Origin: Solirubrobacteraceae bacterium
GTDB taxonomy: Bacteria > Actinomycetota > Thermoleophilia > Solirubrobacterales > Solirubrobacteraceae
Length of the DNA: 45,077 nucleotides
Direction of reading: 5' to 3'
NCBI GenBank assembly: GCA_017744415.1
Contig: JAGIBJ010000066.1
Coordinates: 1-45,077, forward strand
The notes beneath the pieces are model-generated. The model made no database searches. It had not been told where the DNA came from and saw nothing but the letters and a program-made list of their open reading frames with translations. Position 1 is the stretch's first letter; every line of letters starts with the position of its first letter. Positions 17,069-24,658 of the stretch are shown here, piece after piece. The position numbers and the translations under genes are program-made.

Positions 17069-17772
17069 GCCGTCCGCCGGTGCTGAAGGGAGGTCGCGCC
17101 CGCCGCCACGAGCACGAAGAGCGCGAGCAGGACGAGCCCGTTGGCGACCGCGTGGGCATCCGCGCCACCGGCGTTCCACGACGCGAGCGCCGCAGTGGCG
17201 AGCGTGGCATCGCTGAGCCCGCTGCCGACGACGAGGATCGCGCCGACCACCGCGATGCTCGTCCCGAACCCGGCGAGGATCGCTCCGATCACTGCGGGGC
17301 GCGCCTCGCGCATCGCCAGGGCGGCAATGGCGAGCGGGCGCGCCCCGAGCGCTCGGGCTTGCTGGATCAGTCCGCCCGGCACCGCCTCGACCCCGCCGGC
17401 GACGAGCGCGGCGACGAGCGGCAAGGCGAGCACGGTCTGGGCAAGGACGATCGCGTTGGTCGTGTAGATCCAGCCGAGCCCGGCGAGCGGCCCGCCACCC
17501 CAGCGCGAGTCGGGCCACATCAGGAGCCACAGCACGAGCCCGACGGCGACGGGCGGAAGCCGCAGGCCGGCCGCGAGCACCAGCCGCACCCACCGGTGCG
17601 AGCGGCCGCCTCCGAGGGCGGCCCAGCAGCCGAGCGGCACGCCGAGCAGCGTGGCGATCAGCGTCGAGCGGCCGGCGATCGACAGCGTGTTGCCGATCGT
17701 GTCGTAGAGCTGCGGGTCGCCGGTGACGACGAGATGGATGCCGTCGCGCAGCCCGTCGACGAGGGCGCTCAT
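17047..17772 (-). CDS. TupB/ModB-like ABC permease (first, diverged copy)
   Basis: A 241-residue permease with about six helices. It has the EAA-type loop QQARALGARPLAIAALAMRE followed by FGTSIAVVGAILVVGSGLSD, where TupB has GRAxxEVGAVMxxGGN. The glutamate of the usual EVGA motif is replaced by VVGA, so it is a diverged paralogue of the copy at 15435-16139. Having two different permease genes is unusual for a tungstate importer, which usually has one TupB acting as a homodimer. The ATG overlaps the DUF2149 gene's stop by 4 nt. Confidence 0.85.
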   Translation of the reverse strand: MSALVDGLRDGIHLVVTGDPQLYDTIGNTLSIAGRSTLIATLLGVPLGCWAALGGGRSHRWVRLVLAAGLRLPPVAVGLVLWLLMWPDSRWGGGPLAGLGWIYTTNAIVLAQTVLALPLVAALVAGGVEAVPGGLIQQARALGARPLAIAALAMREARPAVIGAILAGFGTSIAVVGAILVVGSGLSDATLATAALASWNAGGADAHAVANGLVLLALFVLVAAGATSLQHRRTAWTQLRS

Positions 17773-18107
17773 GGGTTGGCGCGGTCGACGTAGACGAGCC
17801 GGCCGTCGGCCAACCGGTACACCTCGCCGACGCGCTCGCCCTGGCCGGCGACCTTGCCGCCCTGCACGTCGAGGCTCTTGATCTCGTCGCCGCGGCGCAC
17901 CGTGATGGTGTCCTTGCCCTCGGAGCGCGTCACCACGGTCACGTCCTTGGCGGTGAGCAGGCTCGTGAGGTTCACCGACTGCAGCGCCGCGAGGAGGAAA
18001 CCGACCGCGAGCACGAGGCCGACATCGAACATGTTGACGAGGCCGTCCAACGGATCGCCGGCGCGCTCGTCACGGCGGCGCACGCGTGCGTTCACCTTGA
18101 TGCTCAT
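17769..18107 (-). CDS. DUF2149 protein, ExbD-like
   Basis: The 112-residue protein has one membrane helix (about residues 27-46) and an external domain. The helix begins NMFDVGLVLAVGFLLAAL. Asp28 with DVGLVL aligns with the ExbD/TolR motif xxIDVxxVLLxxF, whose Asp carries the proton. DUF2149 genes are known to sit next to MotA/TolQ/ExbB genes, and here the ExbB-like gene lies immediately upstream (4-nt overlap), the TupB-like permease immediately downstream (4-nt overlap). The likely role is the second subunit of a proton-driven inner membrane motor; this is an inference from motif and context. Confidence 0.8.
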   Translation of the reverse strand: MSIKVNARVRRRDERAGDPLDGLVNMFDVGLVLAVGFLLAALQSVNLTSLLTAKDVTVVTRSEGKDTITVRRGDEIKSLDVQGGKVAGQGERVGEVYRLADGRLVYVDRANP

Positions 18108-18754
18108 GCCGCGGGCTCCGCGAGCGTCGCGGCGACGTATTCCAGATCGGAGAGGTCTTGCGCCGCGAGCCGGTCGCGGACGAGCGCGACCCCGAACGCA
18201 AGTGCACCGGTGAGCAGGCCGATCACGGTGACGGCGAACGCGACGCGGAGGTCGTCACTGAGGCGCTGCACGTCGCCGCGGGCGAGCCCCGCAAGCGCGG
18301 GGGAGAGCGGGATCAGGGTGCCCATCAGGCCGAGGGCGGGCCCGGCGCGCACGAGCATCCGCGGGCGCTCGAGCCGGCGCATGGCGCGAAGGTCGAAGTC
18401 GGCGAGCGCCTTCGCGGCGCGCGGTTCGGCCTGCAGCGTGCCGGTCGCCTCGACGATCCGGCCGAGCGCCGCGCTCGCGTCCGCGCCCTTCGCGATCGGC
18501 CGGAGAATGTTGGCGGCCTGCGAGCGGTCGTCAGCTGCGATGGCGGTGCGAGCGCGCGGCACGAGGTCGTCGAGCAGAGCGCCGCCGGCGATGCGGCCGC
18601 GGCGGCGGTAGAGCTCGGTGGCGAGGATCCCGAGCTCGTACAGCGCGAGGGCGAGCGCGAGCACCACGCCGAACAGCACCGGGTAGCGCAGCAGCTCGAC
18701 GAGATCGAAGACGACGCGCTCGGGCGCGCTTGCGGCAAGGGTGAGTGTGGTCAT
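18104..18754 (-). CDS. MotA/TolQ/ExbB-family proton channel protein
   Basis: A 216-residue protein with three membrane helices: about 18-46, 135-158 and 171-193. The family motif covers GPALGLMGTLIPLSPALAGL (about 138-157), then LRVAFAVTVIGLLTGALAFG. ExbB, TolQ and MotA use the proton gradient to drive a partner protein. Here the partner is probably the DUF2149 product (4-nt overlap), and the upstream PKD protein (TGATG overlap) is the candidate mechanical output. ExbB normally powers TonB-dependent outer-membrane uptake, so its place in an ABC importer operon of a presumed monoderm is odd. Confidence 0.85.
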   Translation of the reverse strand: MTTLTLAASAPERVVFDLVELLRYPVLFGVVLALALALYELGILATELYRRRGRIAGGALLDDLVPRARTAIAADDRSQAANILRPIAKGADASAALGRIVEATGTLQAEPRAAKALADFDLRAMRRLERPRMLVRAGPALGLMGTLIPLSPALAGLARGDVQRLSDDLRVAFAVTVIGLLTGALAFGVALVRDRLAAQDLSDLEYVAATLAEPAA

Positions 18755-20091
18755 CAGGGCAGCAGGGCGGTCCGACGGGAGCGGCGCAGCTCGGTGAGGG
18801 CGCCGGCGCCGAGGATTCCCAGGAGCAGGATGCCGGACGCAGCGGATCTCACGATCGACCGGCCGCCCGAGGCACCGCTGCGCTCGGGCTGACTCTCCGG
18901 TTGCGCATCCTGCGCGAGGGCGTCGGCGGCGGCCAGCGCGCCCGTGAGCGGCGCGATGGCTGCGGCGCGCTCGATCAGCACGCCGGAGACGCCGGTGCCG
19001 GTGCCGATCAGGGGGGCGGGCGTGGGGGACGGGCTCGACGTCGGAGCGGGCGTTGCGCTGGCCGGCGTGGTTGCAGCGGCGGCGGCCGGCGTCGCGGTGG
19101 CGGCCACCGCGGCGGTTGGGGCTGGCGTCGCGCCGCCGTCCGTCGAGCGGGACGGCTTGTCGCCGTCGGTCTCGGGATCGCGGGCGCCATCGGACGCCGC
19201 ATCCGGGCCGCCGCCGCCCTTGCTCTTGCCGGTGCCCCCGCCGCTCCCGCCTGAGCCCTTCGAGCCCGACGGCCCACCCGAGCCGCTCTTCGGCGCACCT
19301 GTTGGCGTCGGGCCGTCGTTGCTCGCGGGTGCACCGACGCTGATCACAGCCGCCGCGGAGCCGTACCCGGTGCCGTCGGTCGCCAGCACGCCCACCGTCC
19401 AGCTCCCGGCGAGGTAGCTGTGCGTCACCGTCGGCCCGCCGCCTGGGGCCGTGGTGCCGTCGCCGAAGTACCAGGTGAGCGCGGGCGATCCCCCTGCTGG
19501 GAGGGAAGCCCGGAGCGTCACGGTCTCGGCCGGCTTGGGAGTGCGATTGCTGACGTCGAGATTGATCGCGATCCGCGGCGCGCTCGACTCCACCCGGACG
19601 AACAACGTCCGGCCGACCGCCGGCTGCACCTGATCGGGGCCGTTCACATCGGTGCCCGAGCGCAGCGGCCGGAAGAAGTTCACGGTCCCCTGGCCATATC
19701 CGGCGTCGAGCGTCGCGGCGCATGCCGGGCACAGCGGATCACCAGAGAAGCCGCCCCGCACCTCGTCGCCTGACACCTTCACCTCCTTCGCCGTCGCGAG
19801 CCCGGCGTCGGCCTGCACGCCGATCGACGTGACCGTGTCGGCGTTGATGCCGACGAGGTCCAGGAGCTTGCGGAGCGACGTGCCGCCAGCCTGGTCCCGC
19901 TTCGTCGATGAGCTCGTACGGATCGTGACCGGACGGTCGCGCGGTACGTCGGGTTCGCCGAGCGTGCTCGGCGGCACCACCAGCGAGTTGCCGTCGAGGC
20001 GCAGCCGCAGCGCCGGATCGGCGGCGAGCACCGGAGCCGGCGGCACGAGCGTTGCCGCGACGACGAGCGCCGCCGGCGCCCACGCTGCCAT
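18754..20091 (-). CDS. PKD-domain surface protein with Pro-rich stalk and C-terminal membrane anchor
   Basis: The 445-residue product has a signal peptide (1-24). An N-domain of unknown fold (about 25-165) carries GTSLRKLLDLVGINADTV and a CPAC motif at 121-124 that could bind metal or form a disulfide. A PKD domain follows (about 170-252; ALTWYFGDGTTAPGGGPTVT). A Gly/Ser/Lys-rich then Ala/Thr/Pro-rich stalk spans about 255-360, and a single membrane helix (414-433) is followed by the basic tail RRSRR. This is a TonB-like plan (anchor, Pro-rich stalk, external domain) in reversed polarity, and it sits directly before ExbB-like and ExbD-like genes. No LPxTG motif. Starts 8 nt after the TupA-like stop. 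Confidence 0.75.
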   Translation of the reverse strand: MAAWAPAALVVAATLVPPAPVLAADPALRLRLDGNSLVVPPSTLGEPDVPRDRPVTIRTSSSTKRDQAGGTSLRKLLDLVGINADTVTSIGVQADAGLATAKEVKVSGDEVRGGFSGDPLCPACAATLDAGYGQGTVNFFRPLRSGTDVNGPDQVQPAVGRTLFVRVESSAPRIAINLDVSNRTPKPAETVTLRASLPAGGSPALTWYFGDGTTAPGGGPTVTHSYLAGSWTVGVLATDGTGYGSAAAVISVGAPASNDGPTPTGAPKSGSGGPSGSKGSGGSGGGTGKSKGGGGPDAASDGARDPETDGDKPSRSTDGGATPAPTAAVAATATPAAAAATTPASATPAPTSSPSPTPAPLIGTGTGVSGVLIERAAAIAPLTGALAAADALAQDAQPESQPERSGASGGRSIVRSAASGILLLGILGAGALTELRRSRRTALLP

Positions 20092-20099
20092 CTGACGGA

Positions 20100-21713
20100 T
20101 CAGCGCCGGCGCTCCTTGAGCGTCACGAGCTTGGTGAGGGTGCTCCTGTTGCCGGCGGGATCGGTGGCGACCACCGTCACCCGGTACCGCGCCGCGCGCA
20201 GCTTGCTGAGCTTGCGGCTCACGGTCGAGGCCTTCGTGGCCTTGATGGTGGTGGTTTTCACGGTGTTGTAGCGGTGGCGAGCCTTGCCGCGGATCTTCAC
20301 GATCCGCTGGCGTGCCACCGTGAGCTTGACGGTCGCGCTCTCGCTCACGCGGACGGACACCTTCTTGGCAGTGAGCGTGAGCTTGCTGGCCTTGGGGGCC
20401 ACCGTATCGCCCGGCTTCGCAGGCGTGGACGGAACGGTCACGGTGCCCAGCGCCGACGACGATGGGCTGAATTTGCCGTGGCGCGACCAGCGCGCGCGGT
20501 ACTGCGTGGTGCTGGTGATCGAGACGGTGGCGCTCGCCTTGCCGGTGGCGGCGGTGGTGACGGTCGCCGCCGCGCTCCAAGCCTTGCCCCCGTCGGTCGT
20601 GGCCTCGATCGTTACCGGCAAGCCACTCACGTTGCCGCCCCCGGGGAGCCGGTCGACGGCCGTGAGGCTGAGCGTGATCCGGCTGCCGGCGATGGCGGCG
20701 GTGGGAATGCTCGCGTCGATCCGCGGGAAGGCATCGCCACGAAAGGCCGGATCGGCGGCCGACGGAAACGTCTCCAATGCGGCCTGGAAGCGCTCCGACG
20801 TGAGGAAGTCGAGGAACCGGGTGCCTGCAGCCGTGTTCGGCTTCGGATCGGTCGAGATCTTGTCGGGGTTCACCACGTACGCGGAGAACGGGTTGATGAG
20901 CAGGTTCTCACCGCCCCGAGTGCCGGGCGTGTTGCGGTCGCCGAGGATCTTGAGGCCCACGATCTTGCCCTCGGCGAGTCCGCGGTTGAAGGTGCCGCGG
21001 TCGACCAGCGTGTAGCAGCCGCCGTTGGGGTTGGCCCCCGTGGGGGTACAGGCCTCGGCAACGTTGAGGTTGGCCGCCTGGCCGAGATTGGTCTTCTCGT
21101 ACCAGGCTGGGGAGGTGCCACCGGAGCCGGGCTCGAGGCGCACCGCCGAGCCGCCACCGTTCAGGGCGGCCTGCTTGCTGACGGAAGCGTCGGTGAGTCC
21201 CCACATCGTCTGCTCCTGCACGTTGGTGCCGGAGTTGTCGCCGCGCGAGACGAACGTTGCCTTCCCGTCGGCGCCGGCAGCCGCGATGCGCTCGAAGGCC
21301 GTGATCGCATCGTGGGGGGCTGAGCCGAGCACGCCCGCGGGATCGGAGGACGGTCCGACGATCACGTAGTCGGAGTAGAAGATCGCGCGGCCGACGGGCT
21401 CGAGCGAGAAGCCGTCGTTCACGAAGATCGCTTCGAGGCTCGGTGCGTGCGTGATCACCACGTCCGCGAGGCCGGCGCGGGCATTGTCGAGGGCTTTGCC
21501 GGTGCCGACGCCGACGTATGCGAGCTCGTCACGGGGCTGGGCCGTCTTGTACGCGTCACCGAGCAGCCCGACGACGAGCCCGGCATCGATGGTGTCGGTG
21601 GTGCTCTGCACGCGGATCGTGTCGGCTTTCGCGGAGGCCAACGGGAGCGCCAGCGCGAGCATGGCGGCGGTGAGCCCGAGGCGGCGAGCGGAGCGGGGGA
21701 TGGTGAGCGGCAT
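20100..21713 (-). CDS. TupA-like tungstate/molybdate-binding protein with Ig-like C-terminal extension
   Basis: A 537-residue secreted protein. The signal peptide (1-29, ending ASAKA) is followed by a TupA-type binding domain: VQSTTDTIDAGLVVGLLGDA, VGVGTGKALDNARAGLADVV, ITHAPSLEAIFVNDGF, FYSDYVIVGPSSDPAG, FVSRGDNSGTNVQEQTMW. These match the PBP-like domain of ABC tungstate receptors, which is usually about 270 residues. After about residue 330 come Ig-like modules (VTIEATTDGGKAWSAAATVT...) and a Lys/Arg-rich beta-domain ending VVATDPAGNRSTLTKLVTLK. No lipobox is present, so anchoring must be by another route. First gene of the eight-gene operon; ATG chosen at 21713 for the signal peptide. Confidence 0.87.
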   Translation of the reverse strand: MPLTIPRSARRLGLTAAMLALALPLASAKADTIRVQSTTDTIDAGLVVGLLGDAYKTAQPRDELAYVGVGTGKALDNARAGLADVVITHAPSLEAIFVNDGFSLEPVGRAIFYSDYVIVGPSSDPAGVLGSAPHDAITAFERIAAAGADGKATFVSRGDNSGTNVQEQTMWGLTDASVSKQAALNGGGSAVRLEPGSGGTSPAWYEKTNLGQAANLNVAEACTPTGANPNGGCYTLVDRGTFNRGLAEGKIVGLKILGDRNTPGTRGGENLLINPFSAYVVNPDKISTDPKPNTAAGTRFLDFLTSERFQAALETFPSAADPAFRGDAFPRIDASIPTAAIAGSRITLSLTAVDRLPGGGNVSGLPVTIEATTDGGKAWSAAATVTTAATGKASATVSITSTTQYRARWSRHGKFSPSSSALGTVTVPSTPAKPGDTVAPKASKLTLTAKKVSVRVSESATVKLTVARQRIVKIRGKARHRYNTVKTTTIKATKASTVSRKLSKLRAARYRVTVVATDPAGNRSTLTKLVTLKERRR

Positions 21714-21738
21714 CGAGATCCGGGTCGGAACCGCCGAA

Positions 21739-21744
21739 ACCCTA
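21739..21744 (-). promoter_or_regulatory. -10 box of the TupA-like operon
   Basis: Minus-strand TAGGGT, 25 nt before the ATG at 21713, predicts a short 5' leader of about 19 nt. No clear Shine-Dalgarno sequence follows. The dyad at 21761-21775 lies about where the -35 region would be. Confidence 0.45.
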
Positions 21745-21760
21745 CTCAACTCGCGTCACG

Positions 21761-21775
21761 TGCATATGAAATGCA
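21761..21775. promoter_or_regulatory. Inverted repeat, candidate operator of the MerR-TOBE regulator
   Basis: TGCAT-N5-ATGCA in an AT-rich patch (TGCATATGAAATGCATA) of an otherwise GC-rich divergent intergenic region. It overlaps the expected -35 region of the tupA-like promoter, as expected for oxyanion-dependent repression. Binding by the adjacent regulator is inference. Confidence 0.45.
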
Positions 21776-21831
21776 TAGGTAATCGATGCGCGACGGCCGC
21801 GTCGCTGAGCCGGACGGGTTCGCCGCTCGAC

Positions 21832-21837
21832 TACGAT
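21832..21837 (+). promoter_or_regulatory. -10 box of the MerR-TOBE gene, leaderless promoter
   Basis: TACGAT, 6 nt, then ATG at 21844, with no ribosome binding site. Confidence 0.55.
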
Positions 21838-21843
21838 CGCGCG

Positions 21844-22230
21844 ATGGCCGAGCCCGCCACGCCCGCAACGCTCTCGATCGGCGAAGCCGCGTCGGCGCTC
21901 GGCGTGAGCGTCGACACCCTCCGGCGTTGGGAGCGTGCGGGGAAGGTGGAGTTCGAGCGCGACGGCAACCGGCGCGTGATCTCGGCGACCGTCGTCGCCG
22001 CGCTGTTGGCCGAGCGCCGCCCGAAGTCCGGGTCGAGTGCCCGCAACCGCCTCGATGGCGTCGTCGTCGCGGTGACGCGAGACGAGGTGATGGCGCAGGT
22101 CGAGCTCGCCTGCGGGCCCTACCGGATCGTCTCGCTGATGAGCCGCGAGGCCGCCGACGAACTCGGCCTCGAGCCGGGTGTGCGCGCCTCTGCCGTCATC
22201 AAAGCGACCACCGTCGTCGTCGAGGCATAG
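21844..22230 (+). CDS. MerR-type HTH / TOBE (Mop) transcriptional regulator, molybdate/tungstate-responsive
   Basis: A 128-residue, two-domain protein. The N-terminal MerR-type helix-turn-helix is LSIGEAASALGVSVDTLRRW, then ERAGKVEFERDGNRRVI (about residues 10-46). The C-terminal single TOBE/Mop domain begins RNRLDGVVVAVTRDEVMAQV and ends VRASAVIKATTVVVEA (about 62-127), the fold that binds molybdate or tungstate in ModE and Mop proteins. It is transcribed away from the TupA-like operon and is the obvious candidate to repress it when oxyanion is plentiful. Confidence 0.85.
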   Translation: MAEPATPATLSIGEAASALGVSVDTLRRWERAGKVEFERDGNRRVISATVVAALLAERRPKSGSSARNRLDGVVVAVTRDEVMAQVELACGPYRIVSLMSREAADELGLEPGVRASAVIKATTVVVEA

Positions 22231-22329
22231 GCGCAGACGCGCTGCGAGACTCGGTCTGTGTCCGCCGTCACGCGGCGCTATTGACTCATCCTCAGCAGAG
22301 CGACGACCCCCGTTCGGCCGATTTTCTGG

Positions 22330-22356
22330 GCGTTTGGTAATCATCGGGACCAACGC
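22330..22356. repeat. Imperfect inverted repeat upstream of the diguanylate cyclase gene
   Basis: GCGTTTGGT (22330-22338) pairs with ACCAACGC (22349-22356) with one bulged base and a 10-nt loop. It lies in an AT-richer intergenic stretch, 48 nt before the ATG, next to a second dyad at 22368-22392. It may be a terminator of the MerR-TOBE transcript or part of a control region. Confidence 0.4.
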
Positions 22357-22367
22357 TGGTAACGCAA

Positions 22368-22392
22368 TGCACCACTTGTAGGTATTGGTGCA
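22368..22392. promoter_or_regulatory. Dyad flanking the promoter of the diguanylate cyclase gene
   Basis: TGCACCA (22368-22374) and TGGTGCA (22386-22392) are perfect inverted repeats separated by 11 bp that include TAGGTA, a possible -10 box. The start codon is 11 nt beyond. The position suggests an operator for an unknown repressor. Confidence 0.4.
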
Positions 22393-22403
22393 ATCATGGC
22401 CGC

Positions 22404-24560
22404 ATGGCCTACCCAGCCACCGCATTCGACGGGCGTTTCCTGCGCTCGGAGCTGTCGCGCAACGCGTGGCTGTGGCGCGGCGTTCGCGTCGCGCTCGTGG
22501 GCTTCACGGTCGTGGCCGCCGGCTCTGCCTCACTCCTCGACGTCGCCGACCCGTCACGGGTGCACTGGCTGACCCTCGTCCTCGCGATCACGACGATCCT
22601 CGTCTTCGTCAGCGATCCGCCGCGGCCAGGTTCCTGGCAGGCGCATCTCGCGCTTACCGCCACCTACGTTGGGCCTGCGCTCGCCATCGCCGCGACTGGC
22701 CCGAACGCCGTCGCCGGTCTTCCGTCGGCGTTCTTCGCCGGCACGCTATGCCCGCTCTGGGCCGTGCGCCTGCGGCCGGCCTGCGCGCATCTCATCGCCG
22801 CGACCGTCGCGCTGCTGCTCCCGGCAGTCCTCGGCCTCGTGAGCGCTGACACCATCATCGCGATCGTCGCCGTCGTCCCCGCGTTGTGGGTGATCGCTGG
22901 ATGTATCTCGCTGGTGATGATGCGGATCGAGCGGCAGGGCGCGCAGCTCGCCGCGATGGTCGATCGCGATGCCCTGACCGGGCTCGGGAATCGGCGCATG
23001 CTCGATCGCACCCTGGCCGAGTCGATGTCGGGCCACGACGAATCGTTCGCGGTGCTTGCCCTCGACCTCGACGGTTTCAAGCTCGTCAACGACACCCGCG
23101 GTCACGACGCGGGCGACGCCCTGCTGCAGCGGATTGCCGAGGCGTTGCTGCGCGCATGCCCCGACGACATCGTCGTCCGGCAGGGCGGCGACGAGTTCTG
23201 CGTGGTGCTCCGCGCCACCGACGAGGATGCCGCGCGTCGCTCAGCTGCCCGGGTGCGTGCCGCCCTCGCTGGCCTCGATCGCGAACTCGGCCTGCCGGTG
23301 CGGACCGGCATCGGCGTCGCCGTGTTCCCGGACGACGGCGCCACCGCTGACGCCCTCCTCGAACGCGCGGACGCACGCCTCCTGATCGACAAGCTCGCGG
23401 CGGATCACGAACCGGTCGACGCCGGCGCGCTGGAACCGCCCCGTGCGATCGCCTCCGACGGCGGAGACGGCCTCGCTGACCACATCCTCGCGCTCGCCGT
23501 TGGCCGGCGCGAGCTCGAGCGCCACTCCTTCATCTGGCGTGCGCAGTCGGCGATGTACGCGCTCTACGCGTTCGTCGGCATCGGGGTCTGCCTCGTCTGG
23601 CCGGAGGTCGCCGGGCCCTGGCTGAAGTACATGGTTCCGGTCGGTCTTCTCATCAGCGTGGTGTTCACCAGGATCGGCCCGCCGGCGCTCGGCTCGCGTC
23701 TCAACCACGTGACGCTGTCGCTCTGCTATCTCACGCCCGCCGCGCTGCTGGTGGTCTGTGCGCCGCACGGCGCATTCGCCATCGGCTGCCTGGTCTTCGT
23801 CGGCCCGCTGACAGCGGTCCGGCTCACCTCGCGCCGGCAGATCGCGGCGCATCTCGGCACGGCCGCCTTCGCGCTGATCGCGGCGAGCGTCGTCGTCGGG
23901 CACGAGTTCGCGATCGTCGCCGCCGTGCTCCAGGTGGTCGTCGTCAACGCTGTGCTCTGTGCCTGCTGCGTCGTCCTGCTCGAGATCGCGGAGCTCCAGA
24001 ACGAGCATCTGCACCACGCCTCGCGGCACGATCCGCTCACGGGCCTCGCCAATCGCCGCCGTCTCGACGAGGTGCTCGCCCACCGCATCGAGCAGGGCGA
24101 GGTGTTCTCCGTGATCGCGCTCGACCTCAACGGCTTCAAGGCGCTCAACGACACCGAGGGCCACGCCGCCGGAGACCGCGTGCTCTGCCAGGCCGCCGAC
24201 GCGCTCGTCGCCGCGGCCGGCCCGGACGCGCTCGTCGCTCGCCAAGGCGGTGACGAGTTCTGCGTCGTGCACCCCGCTTCCGATCCCACGGCGCTCGACG
24301 ACTGCCGGCGCGCGATCGCGGGCGCGCTCACGAGTGTGCGGTGCGGCGACGGCGTGCTCACGACCGGCATGGGAGCGGCGACCGCAATGGTCGACGGCGC
24401 CACACCCCGCGAGTTGCTTGCGATCGCCGATGCACGGCTCGTGGCTGACAAGGCCGACGGCCGGCGTGCTGGGAGCCCGCGGCGCTGGCCCGAGCGCCGA
24501 CCTACCGCGCCCGATGTGAGCTCCGGTCGCGCGCGCATGCGCCGCGGCCACCACGCCTGA
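22404..24560 (+). CDS. Double diguanylate cyclase: two membrane-GGDEF modules in one protein
   Basis: A 718-residue protein that repeats the same plan twice: about six membrane helices (about 24-175), GGDEF domain (about 185-335, motif RQGGDEF at residues 259-265), about six helices again (about 380-535), and a second GGDEF domain (about 540-690, motif RQGGDEF at 613-619). Both keep the metal/substrate motif (LDLDGFKLVND; LDLNGFKALND) and GGDEF, so both appear active. Neither has the RxxD inhibitory site upstream of GGDEF. The two membrane halves are related to each other (for example ending AVRL then an AAH-L helix). GGDEF enzymes work as dimers, so this may be a covalent dimer making c-di-GMP. 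Confidence 0.9.
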   Translation: MAYPATAFDGRFLRSELSRNAWLWRGVRVALVGFTVVAAGSASLLDVADPSRVHWLTLVLAITTILVFVSDPPRPGSWQAHLALTATYVGPALAIAATGPNAVAGLPSAFFAGTLCPLWAVRLRPACAHLIAATVALLLPAVLGLVSADTIIAIVAVVPALWVIAGCISLVMMRIERQGAQLAAMVDRDALTGLGNRRMLDRTLAESMSGHDESFAVLALDLDGFKLVNDTRGHDAGDALLQRIAEALLRACPDDIVVRQGGDEFCVVLRATDEDAARRSAARVRAALAGLDRELGLPVRTGIGVAVFPDDGATADALLERADARLLIDKLAADHEPVDAGALEPPRAIASDGGDGLADHILALAVGRRELERHSFIWRAQSAMYALYAFVGIGVCLVWPEVAGPWLKYMVPVGLLISVVFTRIGPPALGSRLNHVTLSLCYLTPAALLVVCAPHGAFAIGCLVFVGPLTAVRLTSRRQIAAHLGTAAFALIAASVVVGHEFAIVAAVLQVVVVNAVLCACCVVLLEIAELQNEHLHHASRHDPLTGLANRRRLDEVLAHRIEQGEVFSVIALDLNGFKALNDTEGHAAGDRVLCQAADALVAAAGPDALVARQGGDEFCVVHPASDPTALDDCRRAIAGALTSVRCGDGVLTTGMGAATAMVDGATPRELLAIADARLVADKADGRRAGSPRRWPERRPTAPDVSSGRARMRRGHHA

Positions 24561-24608
24561 CGGCCACACCGCCCGCGCCGCTCCGGCACGCCGGTCCGCC
24601 CATGGCGC

Positions 24609-24634
24609 GGGCGCTCCGTATAGCCGGAGTGCCC
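24609..24634 (+). terminator. Hairpin downstream of the double diguanylate cyclase
   Basis: GGGCGCTCCG (24609-24618) and CGGAGTGCCC (24625-24634) form a 10-bp stem with one G-U pair and a 6-nt loop. It lies 48 nt after the stop and 25 bp before the eutB -10 box. No T tract follows closely. Confidence 0.5.
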
Positions 24635-24658
24635 ATATCTCGACCAGGTGCCCCGGCG

